From DATMER01 sp040349255 (GTDB taxonomy: Bacteria > Acidobacteriota > Thermoanaerobaculia > Multivoradales > UBA5704): DNA of 64,000 bases. Numbering within the stretch: position 1 is the stretch's first letter; each line of letters starts with the position of its first letter. The notes beneath the pieces were generated by a model. It saw only the letters and a program-made list of their open reading frames with translations. It made no database searches and had not been told where the DNA came from. Location: NCBI GenBank assembly GCA_040349255.1, contig JBEQUE010000100.1:7412-71411 (forward strand), given 5' to 3'. Made by a program: the position numbers and the translations under genes. Shown here piece by piece: positions 52,908 to 62,104 of this stretch.

Positions 52908-53564
52908 ATGAAGCGAGCGCTCCCGATCCTCCTGCTCCTCGGTCTGGCTCCGGCGGCGACGGCGCAACGCGGCCCGATCCTCGACAGGGTTCCGGAGCAC
53001 CCGGACCGCGCGGCCCGATATGTGATCTATCTGCACGGCAGGATCGTCGAAGAAAAGGGGCCCCGTCCGACCCACGAGCAGTGGGGCGTCTACGAGTACC
53101 GGAAGATCCTGGAGGCGCTCGCCCCGGCCGGCATGGTGATCAGCGAGCAGCGGCCCGCCGGGACCGACATGGACCGGTTCGCGCAACACGTCGCCGGTCA
53201 GGTGAGGACGCTCGTCGCGGCCGGAGTGCCGGCGGATCACATCACCGTGATCGGATTCTCCAAGGGCGGAGGCATTGCCATCCGAACGTCGGCCCTCCTC
53301 AGGAACGACAAGGTCCATTTCGTTTTCCTCGCGGCCTGCGGCGACGGCGACTTCCGCGGCTCGGACCTCGACGTGCGCGGACGGATCCTCTCGGTCTACG
53401 AAGCCTCGGACGAGATCGGCCGCTCGTGCGCGCAGCTCTTCGCGAAATCGAAGTCGCCCGGCGAGCGCAAGGAGGTCCGGATCTCGATCGGCGGCGGACA
53501 CGGCGCCTTCTTCCGGCCGCGCCAGGAGTGGACCTCTCCCGTGCTCGCCTGGGTCGAGAGGTGA
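52908..53564 (+). CDS. Exported alpha/beta hydrolase (dienelactone hydrolase-like)
   Basis: 218 residues with a signal peptide (to about ATAQ). The strand 'ARYVIYLHGRIVEEKG' carries the oxyanion region, the nucleophile is in IGFSKGGG, an acid is in YEASDEIG, and the histidine is in GGGHGAFF. The triad order is standard. The substrate is unknown. TACAAT lies nine bases before the ATG with no ribosome site, a possible leaderless case. Its stop overlaps the start of the next gene (TGATG). Confidence 0.8.
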   Translation: MKRALPILLLLGLAPAATAQRGPILDRVPEHPDRAARYVIYLHGRIVEEKGPRPTHEQWGVYEYRKILEALAPAGMVISEQRPAGTDMDRFAQHVAGQVRTLVAAGVPADHITVIGFSKGGGIAIRTSALLRNDKVHFVFLAACGDGDFRGSDLDVRGRILSVYEASDEIGRSCAQLFAKSKSPGERKEVRISIGGGHGAFFRPRQEWTSPVLAWVER

Positions 53565-55201
53565 TGGCCGGCCCCTGCATCGTCTGCGGGTTGGGCGACG
53601 TGGGCTACCGGGTGGTGGAGCTGCTCCATCGCCTCGGCGAGGAAGTCGTGGTCGTCACGAGCGCGGCGCGGGACGACCGGAGGCGGACAGCCGAGGCCCA
53701 TGGCGTCCGCGTCCTGATCGGCGACGCCCGCAGCGAGCAGCTCCTGCAGGAGGCCGGGCTCGCGTCGGCCAGGGCGGTGATCGCGGCCACGGGCGATGAC
53801 CTGGTCAACATCGAAGTGTTCCTCGACTCGCAGCGCATCCGGCCGGACATCCCTGTCGTCGTGCGCCTGTTCGACCAGGATCTGGCGCGCCAGCTCGAAG
53901 GCTCGTTCGGCCTCCGGCGCGCGCTCGGCATGTCGGCTCTGTCCGCGCCGAGCTTCGCCGCGGCGGCGCTCGGCGAATCGTTCCTCGGCACGTTCTCCAT
54001 GCCGGACGCGACGTTCGTGATCGGCCGGCACAACGTGGAGAACGGCCCTCTCCAGGCCTGTCCCAATCTCGGCGCGGTGGCCGAGCGGCACCGCCTCACG
54101 CCTCTGCTCCGGGAGCGCCCCGGCGAGGGCTGCGCGGCGCTGCCGTCCCCGGAGGACCCGGTCCTGCCTCAGGACCGCCTCTCGCTGCTGGCCCGCAAGG
54201 AGGACTGGGACCGGCTGTTCGGCCCGGCGCCGTCCGCAGTCCCGGAGGCCGCGCCGATGCCGCTCGGAAGCCGGGTGCGCCAGGGCCTCTCCCGCCTGCG
54301 CGCGTTCTGGCGGGAGGAGCCGACTCCGCTCCGCGCGGTCTTCCTGAGCCTCTGCGTCCTCATCCCGCTGACCGTGATCGTGTTCCATGCGTTCGTCCAC
54401 CTGTCGCTCGCGGACGCGGTGTTTCACACGATCGCCAACCTGCACGGCGAGATCGTGCAGTCGAACGACGGCGTCGGGCCGGGGATCAAGCTCTACGAGA
54501 TCGCGCTCATGATCCTCGGCTCGATCACGCTGGCCACGCTGTACTCGATGCTGACCGACTACCTGGTGGGCTCGCGGCTGCGCAAGCTGCTCGGCGGCCG
54601 GCCGATGCCCAGGCAGGGACACGTCGTCGTGGTCGGGATCGGGAGTGTCGGCCTCCAGGTGGTGAGGGAGCTGACGGCGGTCGGGATCCCGGTGGTGGCC
54701 GTGGACGCCGAGGCGGACCGGCCGTTCCTCGCGGACGCGCGGAGCCGGGCTTCGGTCGTCATCGGCGACGGCCGCCTGGGCGAGACGCTGGCGCGGGCCG
54801 GCGTCGCGACGGCCCGGGCGGTGGTGGCCGCGACCGGCGACGATTCGGCGAACCTGGGCATCGGCCTCGGCGCGCGGCGGCTGAGCCCCGGCATCCGCAC
54901 CGTGGTGCGCCTGTTCGACTCGGACTTCGCGCGCAAGATCGAGAGCACGCTCGGCGTGGACGCGGCGCTGGGCGCGTCGCGGATCGCGGCGCCCACCTTC
55001 GCCGCCTCGGCCCTGTTCCCGGACGTGGTCAAGGCGTTCATCGTCCAGGACCGTCTGATCGTGCTGCTGCGCCGGCAGGCCGGCGAGCGCTCGGAGCACG
55101 GGGCGACGGTGCTGATGAGGGACGGCGACGAGCCGCTCCACGAGGACGAGGAGGTGCTCGCCGCCCTGTGGCGGAAGGTCGCTCCGCCCTGGAGCGGATG
55201 A
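53564..55201 (+). CDS. Double TrkA-N (RCK) protein with membrane core lacking a canonical K+ filter
   Basis: 545 residues: an N-terminal Rossmann fold (CGLGDVGYRVVEL, about residues 6-18), a linker, and two membrane helices (about 250-272 and 303-330). A second Rossmann fold then begins 'GHVVVVGIGSVGLQVV'. This resembles NAD-binding potassium channels with RCK domains, but between the helices there is 'FHTIANLHGEIVQSNDGVGP' instead of the TVGYGD selectivity filter. It may be a regulatory relative or a channel with other selectivity. The ATG overlaps the preceding stop by one base. Confidence 0.78.
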   Translation: MAGPCIVCGLGDVGYRVVELLHRLGEEVVVVTSAARDDRRRTAEAHGVRVLIGDARSEQLLQEAGLASARAVIAATGDDLVNIEVFLDSQRIRPDIPVVVRLFDQDLARQLEGSFGLRRALGMSALSAPSFAAAALGESFLGTFSMPDATFVIGRHNVENGPLQACPNLGAVAERHRLTPLLRERPGEGCAALPSPEDPVLPQDRLSLLARKEDWDRLFGPAPSAVPEAAPMPLGSRVRQGLSRLRAFWREEPTPLRAVFLSLCVLIPLTVIVFHAFVHLSLADAVFHTIANLHGEIVQSNDGVGPGIKLYEIALMILGSITLATLYSMLTDYLVGSRLRKLLGGRPMPRQGHVVVVGIGSVGLQVVRELTAVGIPVVAVDAEADRPFLADARSRASVVIGDGRLGETLARAGVATARAVVAATGDDSANLGIGLGARRLSPGIRTVVRLFDSDFARKIESTLGVDAALGASRIAAPTFAASALFPDVVKAFIVQDRLIVLLRRQAGERSEHGATVLMRDGDEPLHEDEEVLAALWRKVAPPWSG

Positions 55202-55315
55202 AAGCACCTTGTCCCGATCCGGCCTCCTCCCGGCGTCCTTTAGTTATGGAAGAATGATGCGCGCCCGCCCCCGCGGGTGCCCTCCCTCACGTCCATCTCG
55301 AAAGGAGACCCGTTC

Positions 55316-57127
55316 ATGTCGGAAGATTTCCGCGACGACGATCCGTCCCTCTCGAACGATCCAGACGAGCGCAGCGCCGCCGGAGAGGTGAGCCGCCGCT
55401 CCTTCCTGCGCTGGAGCGCCATCGCCGGCGCCGGAGCTTCGGTCGCGGCCAGCCTGGGCCGCCCCGCTTCCGCCGAGACTCCGGAGACCTGGCCGCAGCC
55501 GGCCCGCGAAATCGAGGAGCTCACGATCGCGGAGATGGTGGAGGGCATGGAGCGCGGCGGCCTCAGCTCGGCCGACCTCGTCAACATGTATCTGGAGCGC
55601 ATCCGCACGCTCGACGTCGGCGGGCCCGCGGTCAACTCGGTCATCCAGATCAACCCCCAGGCCCGCGGCATCGCCAAGGCGCGCGACAAGGAGCGCAAGG
55701 CCGGCAACGTGCGCGGACCGCTGCACGGCATCCCCATCCTCCTCAAGGACAACATCGACACCGGCGACCGGATGATGACGACCGCCGGCTCCTACGCGCT
55801 GGTCGGCGACCCCGCGCCGCAGGACTCCACGGTGGCCGCGCGCCTGCGGGCCGCCGGCGCGGTGATCCTCGGCAAGGCGAACCTGAGCGAGTGGGCGAAC
55901 TTCCGCGGCTTCTCGTCGTCGAGCGGCTGGAGCGGCGTGGGCGGCGAGACGAGGAACCCGTACTACCTGGACCGCAACCCCTGCGGCTCCAGCTCGGGCT
56001 CGGCCGCCGCGGTGTCCGCCAACTTCACGGCCGCCGCGCTGGGCACCGAGACCGACGGCTCGATCGTCTGTCCGAGCTCGCTCTGCGGCGTGGTCGGCAT
56101 CAAGCCCACGGTCGGCCTGACCAGCCGCGCCGGCGTGGTCCCGATCTCCCACTCGCAGGACACGGTCGGACCGCACGGCCGCCGCGTGGCCGACGCCGCC
56201 GCGGTCCTCGGTGCGCTGGTCGGGGTCGATCCGCGCGATCCGGCCACCCAGGCGAGCGCCGGCCATTTCCATACGGACTACACGCAGTTCCTCGACCCGG
56301 ACGGCCTGCGCGGCGCCCGGATCGGCGTGATGCGCAGCGGCGTCACCGGCTACAGCCGCTACACGGACGCGGTGTTCGAGGAGGCGATCGCGGCCATGGC
56401 CGACGCCGGCGCCACGATCGTCGATCCGGCCGACATCCCGACCATGGACCAGCTCCTCACCGACCAGGCGGAGCTGATCGTGCTGATCTGGGAGTTCAAG
56501 CGCGACCTGAACGCCTATCTCGCCACCCGCACCGGCGTGCCCGTCCACGACATGGCCGACGTGATCCAGTTCAACCTCGACCATGCCGAGCAGGAGCTCA
56601 AGTGGTTCGGCCAGGAGTTCTTCGAGCTCGCCGAGGCCGAGATCTTCAGCGAGCAGGAGTACATCGACGCCCTGGCCCGCGAGCGCAGCCTGTCGCGCGA
56701 GCAGGGCATCGACGCGGCGCTGGCCGAAAACGACCTCGACGCGCTGATCGCTCCCACCGGCTCGCCGGCCTGGACGACCGACCTGGTCAACGGCGACCAC
56801 TTCCTCGGCGCCAGCTCGTTCCCCGCGGCCATGGCCGGCTACCCGGCGATCAACGTCAACGCGGGCTTCGCGTTCGGCCTGCCGATCGGCATCAGCTTCT
56901 TCGGCACGGCGTTCAGCGAGCCGGCGCTGATCAAGCTCGCCTCGGGCTTCGAGCACGTGATCGACGCCCGGCGCGCGCCCCAGTTCCGGCCGGTGCTCCC
57001 GCTGCCGGCCGGCGACGACTCGCTGGTCCACCTCGCGGCCGGCCAGCGCTCGGCCCGCCTGGAGCGAATCAAGGCGCTCGTCGCGTCCAGCCCGAAGCTC
57101 CGCGGCTTCCGTCCGCGCTTCGTCTGA
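55316..57127 (+). CDS. Tat-exported amidase (amidase signature family)
   Basis: 603 residues. The twin-arginine signal is SRRSFLRWSAIAGAGASVAAS (from residue 26). The amidase signature domain has the catalytic Lys144 (LLKDNIDT), the GSSSGS segment (224-229) with the bridging serine, and the nucleophile Ser249 in GTETDGSIVCPS. It hydrolyses a C-N amide bond outside the cytoplasm, perhaps in peptides. AAAGGAGA before the ATG at 55316 decides the start. A hairpin terminator follows. Confidence 0.93.
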   Translation: MSEDFRDDDPSLSNDPDERSAAGEVSRRSFLRWSAIAGAGASVAASLGRPASAETPETWPQPAREIEELTIAEMVEGMERGGLSSADLVNMYLERIRTLDVGGPAVNSVIQINPQARGIAKARDKERKAGNVRGPLHGIPILLKDNIDTGDRMMTTAGSYALVGDPAPQDSTVAARLRAAGAVILGKANLSEWANFRGFSSSSGWSGVGGETRNPYYLDRNPCGSSSGSAAAVSANFTAAALGTETDGSIVCPSSLCGVVGIKPTVGLTSRAGVVPISHSQDTVGPHGRRVADAAAVLGALVGVDPRDPATQASAGHFHTDYTQFLDPDGLRGARIGVMRSGVTGYSRYTDAVFEEAIAAMADAGATIVDPADIPTMDQLLTDQAELIVLIWEFKRDLNAYLATRTGVPVHDMADVIQFNLDHAEQELKWFGQEFFELAEAEIFSEQEYIDALARERSLSREQGIDAALAENDLDALIAPTGSPAWTTDLVNGDHFLGASSFPAAMAGYPAINVNAGFAFGLPIGISFFGTAFSEPALIKLASGFEHVIDARRAPQFRPVLPLPAGDDSLVHLAAGQRSARLERIKALVASSPKLRGFRPRFV

Positions 57128-57139
57128 GCCCCTCCCGAC

Positions 57140-57164
57140 CCCGGCGCGGGGCTCCCGCGCCGGG
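57140..57164 (+). terminator. GC-rich hairpin terminator after the amidase gene
   Basis: A perfect 11-bp stem CCCGGCGCGGG / CCCGCGCCGGG (57140-57150 and 57154-57164) with loop GCT lies 12 bases after the stop. It is followed by a pyrimidine-rich stretch rather than a pure T-run. Confidence 0.65.
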
Positions 57165-57174
57165 CCTCCTCCTG

Positions 57175-57207
57175 TTATAGTTACGCAGCTATTTCCTGGG
57201 AGCTGCG
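57175..57207 (+). promoter_or_regulatory. -10 box and 5' stem-loop before the GGDEF gene
   Basis: TATAGT (57175-57180) is a good -10 box. It is followed by the inverted repeat CGCAGCT-N10-AGCTGCG (57184-57190 with 57201-57207), which would sit at the very 5' end of the transcript just before the GAGG ribosome site. It could affect stability or translation. Confidence 0.4.
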
Positions 57208-57216
57208 AGGAAGAGG

Positions 57217-58287
57217 ATGACCCCGGCCCAAGGCGAGGTGGATCCCCGTACGCTGGAGACCTCGACCGCCCTCGTGGCGATCGAGCGCGAGCGTTTCCGT
57301 TCGTACTCGCCGCTGGTGCGCAACCTCCACTGGCTGGCCGCGACCCTGGTGGTGCTCTACGGCGTGCTGACGCCGAACGCCAACCGCCTCTTCCTCGGCG
57401 GCCTGGCCGGCGGCATGGTCCTCTATACGCTGGCGCTCCACTCGCGGCTCTTCTCCGGGCTGCCCATGGAGCGCCGGGTGTGGCTGGAGGCCGTGCTCGA
57501 CCTGGCCTGGATCACCGCGGTGGTGCTGGTTTCGGGGTCCACGCTCAGCCCGCTCATCTTCCTCTATTACCTGGTGATCTATGCCAGCACGCCGGCGATC
57601 GGCCGGCTCCAGACCTATCTCAAGGCCGGCGCGGCGACGCTCCTGATCCTCGGCGTGTCCTTCCACCTGGACCTGGACATCCTCGACATCCGGGCCGCCG
57701 TGGCGAGCGTGATCTGGCCGCTCATGGGTCTCTGGCTGGTGGCCTACTTCTTCGCCGAGTCGAGCAGCCTGGGCGCCGATCTCCAGCGCTCGCTCTATCT
57801 CGCCGCGCACACGGACGCGCTCACGGGCCTGCCGAACCTGCGGCATTTCACGGCCATGTCGGACCTGCGCGGCAAGCTCGCCAAGCCCTACACGATCGTG
57901 ATGGTGGACGCCGACCATCTGAAGCGGGTCAACGACACGTACGGCCACGCGCACGGCAACGATCTCATCCGCACCGTGGCCGAGGCTCTGCGCAACGCGG
58001 CGCGCGGCGACGATCTGTGCTCGCGGATCGGCGGCGACGAGTTCATCGTGCGCCTGGAGGGCGCCACACGGGAAGGCGGCATGGCCTACTGCCGCCGCGC
58101 CCGGACCTACCTGGCCGAGCACCCGCTGCGGATCGACGGGGTGATCGTGCAGATCTCGGTCTCCATGGGGCTCGCCGCCTACCCGGAGCACGGAAAGCGG
58201 CTCTCAGAGGTCACCGAGCGGGCCGACCAGGCGTTGTACGTGAGCAAGCGCGAAGGCCGGTCGCGGGACCACATCTGGGCAGCGTAG
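57217..58287 (+). CDS. Membrane-bound diguanylate cyclase
   Basis: 356 residues. About six membrane helices (residues 40-180) form an integral sensor, followed by a GGDEF domain with DxLTGLPNRR-like 'TDALTGLPNLRHF' and an intact GGDEF (272-276). An RxxD product-inhibition site (263-266) lies five residues upstream. It should make cyclic di-GMP in response to a membrane signal. The ATG is preceded by GAGGAAGAGG. Confidence 0.92.
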   Translation: MTPAQGEVDPRTLETSTALVAIERERFRSYSPLVRNLHWLAATLVVLYGVLTPNANRLFLGGLAGGMVLYTLALHSRLFSGLPMERRVWLEAVLDLAWITAVVLVSGSTLSPLIFLYYLVIYASTPAIGRLQTYLKAGAATLLILGVSFHLDLDILDIRAAVASVIWPLMGLWLVAYFFAESSSLGADLQRSLYLAAHTDALTGLPNLRHFTAMSDLRGKLAKPYTIVMVDADHLKRVNDTYGHAHGNDLIRTVAEALRNAARGDDLCSRIGGDEFIVRLEGATREGGMAYCRRARTYLAEHPLRIDGVIVQISVSMGLAAYPEHGKRLSEVTERADQALYVSKREGRSRDHIWAA

Positions 58288-58327
58288 CGCTCGTCCGCCG
58301 CAGGCGAAGCTGCTACAATGTTGTTTC

Positions 58328-59122
58328 ATGCTCTTTCAGAAAGTCGGCGCCCGAGCAGCCCGGGCCATCCTCCTGGCTGTTCTCTTTCTCGGCATGCTCT
58401 CCGGGGACCGCGTCGAAGCCGGAGTGAAGGTGACCTACTCCGTGGACGTGAAGCAGGAGTCGGCTGCGTTCGCGATCGTGATCGCCCCGAAGCTCGCAGC
58501 CCTCCAGGCCGACTTCGACCGCCGGCGCCGGACGGAGGATCCACTCACCCTGCTCAACAGCACCGAGGAAGCCCTGCTGGGCATCCTGGGCGCTCCGGAG
58601 CTCGCGGCGATGCAGGATGCCGTGAAAGTGGAATTCCGCCGGGCCCGCGCCGAGCTCCCTGGATCCCGATCGGGCAGCCATCCCGGAGACCTGCGGCACA
58701 GGGTCGTGCCGGCGGCCTTCCGGCAGTCTCCCTCTCCTGCCGCCGACAGCCCCGCCCTCGACCGGATCGCCCGGCTTCTCGCGAAGCTCACCGGCGCGGC
58801 GGAGAAACAGGAGATCGCCCGGGACGTCTGTGTGCTCAGCAAGCCGCGAGCCCGCGCCCGGGTTCAGCTCTATCCTCCGAGCTACCCCCGCGGCAAGCAG
58901 GAAGCCCAGACCGAGGGCAAGCTCACCCTTTACCTCGGGCTGTACGCCTGGGAGGCGAAGCTCAGGGGGCGGATCGAATGCAAGCCGGACGGCGCAGGCT
59001 TGGCGCCCCCCGCTTGCGCCTTCCTCGACCTGCTGACCAACGACCAATCGATCATCCTGTGCGACTTCGACCTGAAGAGCTGCGTGCTCGGGCACGGTCC
59101 AGTCCCGGCGGGATGCCAGTGA
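58328..59122 (+). CDS. Secreted protein of unknown function
   Basis: 264 residues. A signal peptide (AILLAVLFLGMLSGDRVEAG) is followed by a mostly helical central part and a C-terminal region with five cysteines ('RIECKPD', 'PPACAFL', 'IILCDFDLKSCVL'). I do not recognise a family. Its last ten bases overlap the next gene, which encodes a membrane protein, so the two are probably made together. TACAAT lies eight bases before the ATG with no ribosome site. Confidence 0.6.
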   Translation: MLFQKVGARAARAILLAVLFLGMLSGDRVEAGVKVTYSVDVKQESAAFAIVIAPKLAALQADFDRRRRTEDPLTLLNSTEEALLGILGAPELAAMQDAVKVEFRRARAELPGSRSGSHPGDLRHRVVPAAFRQSPSPAADSPALDRIARLLAKLTGAAEKQEIARDVCVLSKPRARARVQLYPPSYPRGKQEAQTEGKLTLYLGLYAWEAKLRGRIECKPDGAGLAPPACAFLDLLTNDQSIILCDFDLKSCVLGHGPVPAGCQ

Positions 59123-59778
59123 AAAACGCTCCGAAAGCGCCTCCCCTGCCGACGCCGATCTCCCGCCGGCTGGTCCGGTACGTGGTGGGCTTCGGGATCG
59201 CCGTCGGCGTGGGCATGGCTCCGTTCCTGGGCCGGGTCCCCGGGGTCGGCTCGCTCCTGGAGCTCTTTCCGCCGGACATGCGCAGGACGCTCATCCCACT
59301 CTCGGTCTTCCTGATGGGAATCGTCGCCGTTGCGGTCCAGTTCTACTCGGCCGAAGCGATCAGCCGGGCGGCCCTGCGGCGCAGGTTTTCTCTCGCTCTG
59401 ACCGCCCTGCTCGCCGGGCTTCTCGTCCTCCTCGGCCTCTACGCCGTCTTCGTCGAAACGGTTTCCGTCTCGAAGGGCGAGTTGATGGAGACCCGGGCCG
59501 TCGTCACCGGAGCCGACCCGCGGACACCGTCCTGCGGCTGTCCCCAGGAGCTCAGCAACGCCGAGTGCGTCAAAAACCTTTCGCTCAATCCGGCCGCGAT
59601 CGACTCGTGCTGGGGCCGCTCGCTGCGGCTCGTCCGCTTCTCCCTCAGTCTCTCCTATCTTCTCCTGACCGGCGGCTTCGGAGCGCTCGTCGGGCTGCTG
59701 CTGCTCCAGGAGGAGAGCCGCAGGGCGAAGGAAAAGCGCTCGCGCCCGCCGGCCGCGGCGTCCACTTCCGGACTTTGA
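59113..59778 (+). CDS. Four-helix membrane protein of unknown function
   Basis: 221 residues with about four membrane helices in two pairs. Between helices three and four is an extracytoplasmic loop with four cysteines (SCGCPQELSNAEC and SCWGR), probably disulfide-bonded. The partner gene overlaps upstream and also encodes a cysteine-containing exported protein. The start is ATG 59113; a GTG at 59119 is an alternative. No family is recognised. Confidence 0.62.
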   Translation: MPVKNAPKAPPLPTPISRRLVRYVVGFGIAVGVGMAPFLGRVPGVGSLLELFPPDMRRTLIPLSVFLMGIVAVAVQFYSAEAISRAALRRRFSLALTALLAGLLVLLGLYAVFVETVSVSKGELMETRAVVTGADPRTPSCGCPQELSNAECVKNLSLNPAAIDSCWGRSLRLVRFSLSLSYLLLTGGFGALVGLLLLQEESRRAKEKRSRPPAAASTSGL

Positions 59779-59827
59779 GAGCAAGCTTCGGGTAGTCCGT
59801 CGTCCGCCGACGCGGTACCTTTGCGTC

Positions 59828-60889
59828 ATGGAAACGAACGCGATCGACCCGACCTCCGCCTGGGCCGCCGTGGAATCGCGGGACAGCCGATTCGACGGCC
59901 GTTTCGTCTACGCGGTCGCCTCGACCGGCATCTACTGCCGACCGTCGTGCCCGTCGCGCCGGCCGAACCCGCGCAAGGTGGCCTTCTTCTCCTCCGCGGC
60001 CGAAGCCGAGGGCGCGGGCTACCGGGCCTGCCGGCGCTGCCGTCCGAAGAGCGCCGGACCGACCGACCCGGAGCGCGCCGTGGAGCGCGCCCGGGCCTGG
60101 CTCGACGAGCACCTCGACGAACCGGTGACGCTCGCCGGGCTCGGCGAGGCCGTCGGCCTGAGCCCCTGGCACCTGCAGCGGACCTTCAAGCGCCTGACCG
60201 GCCTGACGCCCAAGGAGTACGCCGCCGCCCGGCGCGTGGAGAGGCTGAAGTCGCATCTGAAGAAAGGAGACGACGTGACCACCGCAACCTACGAGGCCGG
60301 CTATGGCTCCGGCAGCCGTGTCTACGAGCAGTCCGACGCCCGCCTGGGCATGACCCCCGCCACCTACCGCCGCGGCGGGCAGGGCGCTTCGATCCGCTAC
60401 CGGGTGACCGATTCGCCTCTCGGCCGGATGCTGGTCGCCGCCACCGACCGCGGGGTCTGCGCCGTGACCTTCGGCGCTTCCGACACCGAGCTCGCGGCCG
60501 GGCTGCGCGGGGAGTATCCGAACGCGCAGATCCGCGAGGGCTCCGACCCGGCCCTGGAGTCGTGGACCTCGGCCATCCTCCAGCATCTCGACGGCGAGGA
60601 TCCGCGCCTGGCCCTGCCTCTCGACCTGCGCGCCACGGCCTTCCAGTGGCGGGTGTGGCGGGCGCTCCAGGAGATCCCGCGCGGCGAGACGCGCTCCTAC
60701 GGCGAGGTCGCGGCCGCGCTCGGGCGGCCCGGAGCGGCGCGCGCCGTGGCCCGCGCCTGCGCCAGCAACCGGGTGGCGCTCGCCGTGCCCTGCCACCGGG
60801 TGGTCCGCGGGGACGGCGACGCGGGCGGCTACCGCTGGGGCGAGGAGCGCAAGCGCCGGCTACTCGCGCTGGAGCGGCAGGCCCGGTGA
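59828..60889 (+). CDS. ada: Ada: methylphosphotriester/O6-methylguanine-DNA methyltransferase and activator
   Basis: 353 residues with three modules. The N-terminal Ada zinc domain has C37, C41, C68 and C71, of which the first is the likely phosphotriester methyl acceptor. An AraC-type DNA-binding domain follows (about 80-180; 'LAGLGEAVGLSPWHLQRTFK'). The C-terminal MGMT domain has Cys322 in VPCHRVV. It removes alkyl groups and switches on its own operon. It overlaps alkA by four bases. TACCTT lies six bases before the ATG. Confidence 0.95.
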   Translation: METNAIDPTSAWAAVESRDSRFDGRFVYAVASTGIYCRPSCPSRRPNPRKVAFFSSAAEAEGAGYRACRRCRPKSAGPTDPERAVERARAWLDEHLDEPVTLAGLGEAVGLSPWHLQRTFKRLTGLTPKEYAAARRVERLKSHLKKGDDVTTATYEAGYGSGSRVYEQSDARLGMTPATYRRGGQGASIRYRVTDSPLGRMLVAATDRGVCAVTFGASDTELAAGLRGEYPNAQIREGSDPALESWTSAILQHLDGEDPRLALPLDLRATAFQWRVWRALQEIPRGETRSYGEVAAALGRPGAARAVARACASNRVALAVPCHRVVRGDGDAGGYRWGEERKRRLLALERQAR

Positions 60890-61734
60890 AGCTCGACGCC
60901 TCTAAGTTCCCGGTACCGCCGGATTTCGACTTCGACTGGACGCTCGGGTTCCTGGCGGCGCGCGTCGTTCCGTCCCTGGAGACCCTGGAGGATGGCGAGT
61001 ATCGCCGCAGTCTGCGCGTGAACGGCCAGCCGGTCTCCCTGGCCGTCCGCGTCGAGCCGGGCGAGCTCACCGTCCGCAGCTCGCCGCGGCTGCCGGCCGC
61101 GGAGCTGCGGCGCCTCGCGACCCGGATGTTCGATCTCGACGTGGATCTCGGCGCCTTCCATCGGCTCGCGGCCGGCGATCCTCTCCTCTCCGGCCTCGTG
61201 GCGGCGCGCCCGTGGATCCGCCTGCCGCAGTACCTCGATCCGTTCGAGGGTACGGTGCGGGCGGTCCTCGGCCAGCAGGTCAGCCTCGCCGCGGCGAGCA
61301 CCATGGTGGACCGGCTGGTGAGAAAGGTCGGCGACCCGGCTCCCGCGTTCGACCTGCTCGCCTTTCCGCGACCCGAGTCGGTGGCGGCGCTCGGCCACGA
61401 AGGCCTGCTGTCGCTCGGCCTGACCCGCGCCAAGGCCGCGACCCTCCACGGTCTCGCCACGGCGGTGCTCGACGGCACCGTGGACTGGGACTGGCTGAGA
61501 GCCGCGCCCGCTGCCGAGGCCGAAGCCGCGCTCGACGCCCTGCCCGGCATCGGCCCGTGGACGGCCTCCTACGTGCGCATGCGCACCCTGGGCGATCGCG
61601 ACGCCTTTCCGGCCAGCGACCTCGGCGTGGTCAAGGCCCTCCAGACCACCCCGGCCCGGGCCGGCGCGCTCGCCGAGTCCTGGCGGCCGTGGCGCGCCTA
61701 CGCCACGCTCCATCTGTGGCATTCGCTGGGGTGA
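60886..61734 (+). CDS. alkA: DNA-3-methyladenine glycosylase II (AlkA)
   Basis: 282 residues. The N-terminal AlkA_N domain ('FDFDWTLGFLAARVVPSLETL') is followed by the HhH-GPD fold, with the hairpin LPGIGPWTA (219-227) and catalytic aspartate D245 in ASDLGV. It excises alkylated purines. The GTG at 60886 overlaps the ada stop (GTGA), forming a compact adaptive-response operon under Ada control. Confidence 0.93.
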   Translation: MKLDASKFPVPPDFDFDWTLGFLAARVVPSLETLEDGEYRRSLRVNGQPVSLAVRVEPGELTVRSSPRLPAAELRRLATRMFDLDVDLGAFHRLAAGDPLLSGLVAARPWIRLPQYLDPFEGTVRAVLGQQVSLAAASTMVDRLVRKVGDPAPAFDLLAFPRPESVAALGHEGLLSLGLTRAKAATLHGLATAVLDGTVDWDWLRAAPAAEAEAALDALPGIGPWTASYVRMRTLGDRDAFPASDLGVVKALQTTPARAGALAESWRPWRAYATLHLWHSLG

Positions 61735-62104
61735 AGGGGTGACGGAAGCGGTCGTTTCGGAGGCCCGTCGATCTCGACGAGCCGTCCGACGGCCTCGACG
61801 AGCCTTTCATCCGCCTTGATGAGCCGTTCATCCACCTCGACGACCGTTCGAGGACCTCGTCGGATCTCCCGACGACCTCGATGAGCCTTCCGGGAAGCTC
61901 GACGAGCCTCTCGTTGAACCCTGCGGACCGTCCGATGACCTCGATGAGACGTTCGCCGAGCTCTGCGGACTCCCGGGAACCTCTGCGGACCGTCCGTGAA
62001 ACTCGACGGACGGTTCATCGACCTCCACGGACCGTTCATCGACCTCGTCGAGAGGCTCGGGAAACTCTTCGGATCCTCCGACGAGCTCGACGCAACGCTC
62101 GAAA
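61735..62104 (+). repeat. Degenerate repeat-rich intergenic region
   Basis: About 370 bp of imperfectly repeated words, chiefly GACCTCGATGAG, CTCGACGAGCC and GTTCATC/GTTCATCGACCTC. All frames are fairly open but encode only low-complexity peptides, and no start or domain is convincing. It looks like a worn-down tandem array between alkA and the M1 peptidase. Confidence 0.5.

Noticed and set aside
57184..57207. c-di-GMP riboswitch before the GGDEF gene
   Set aside because: Only one short stem-loop fits in the roughly 30-nt leader; the known riboswitches are much larger.
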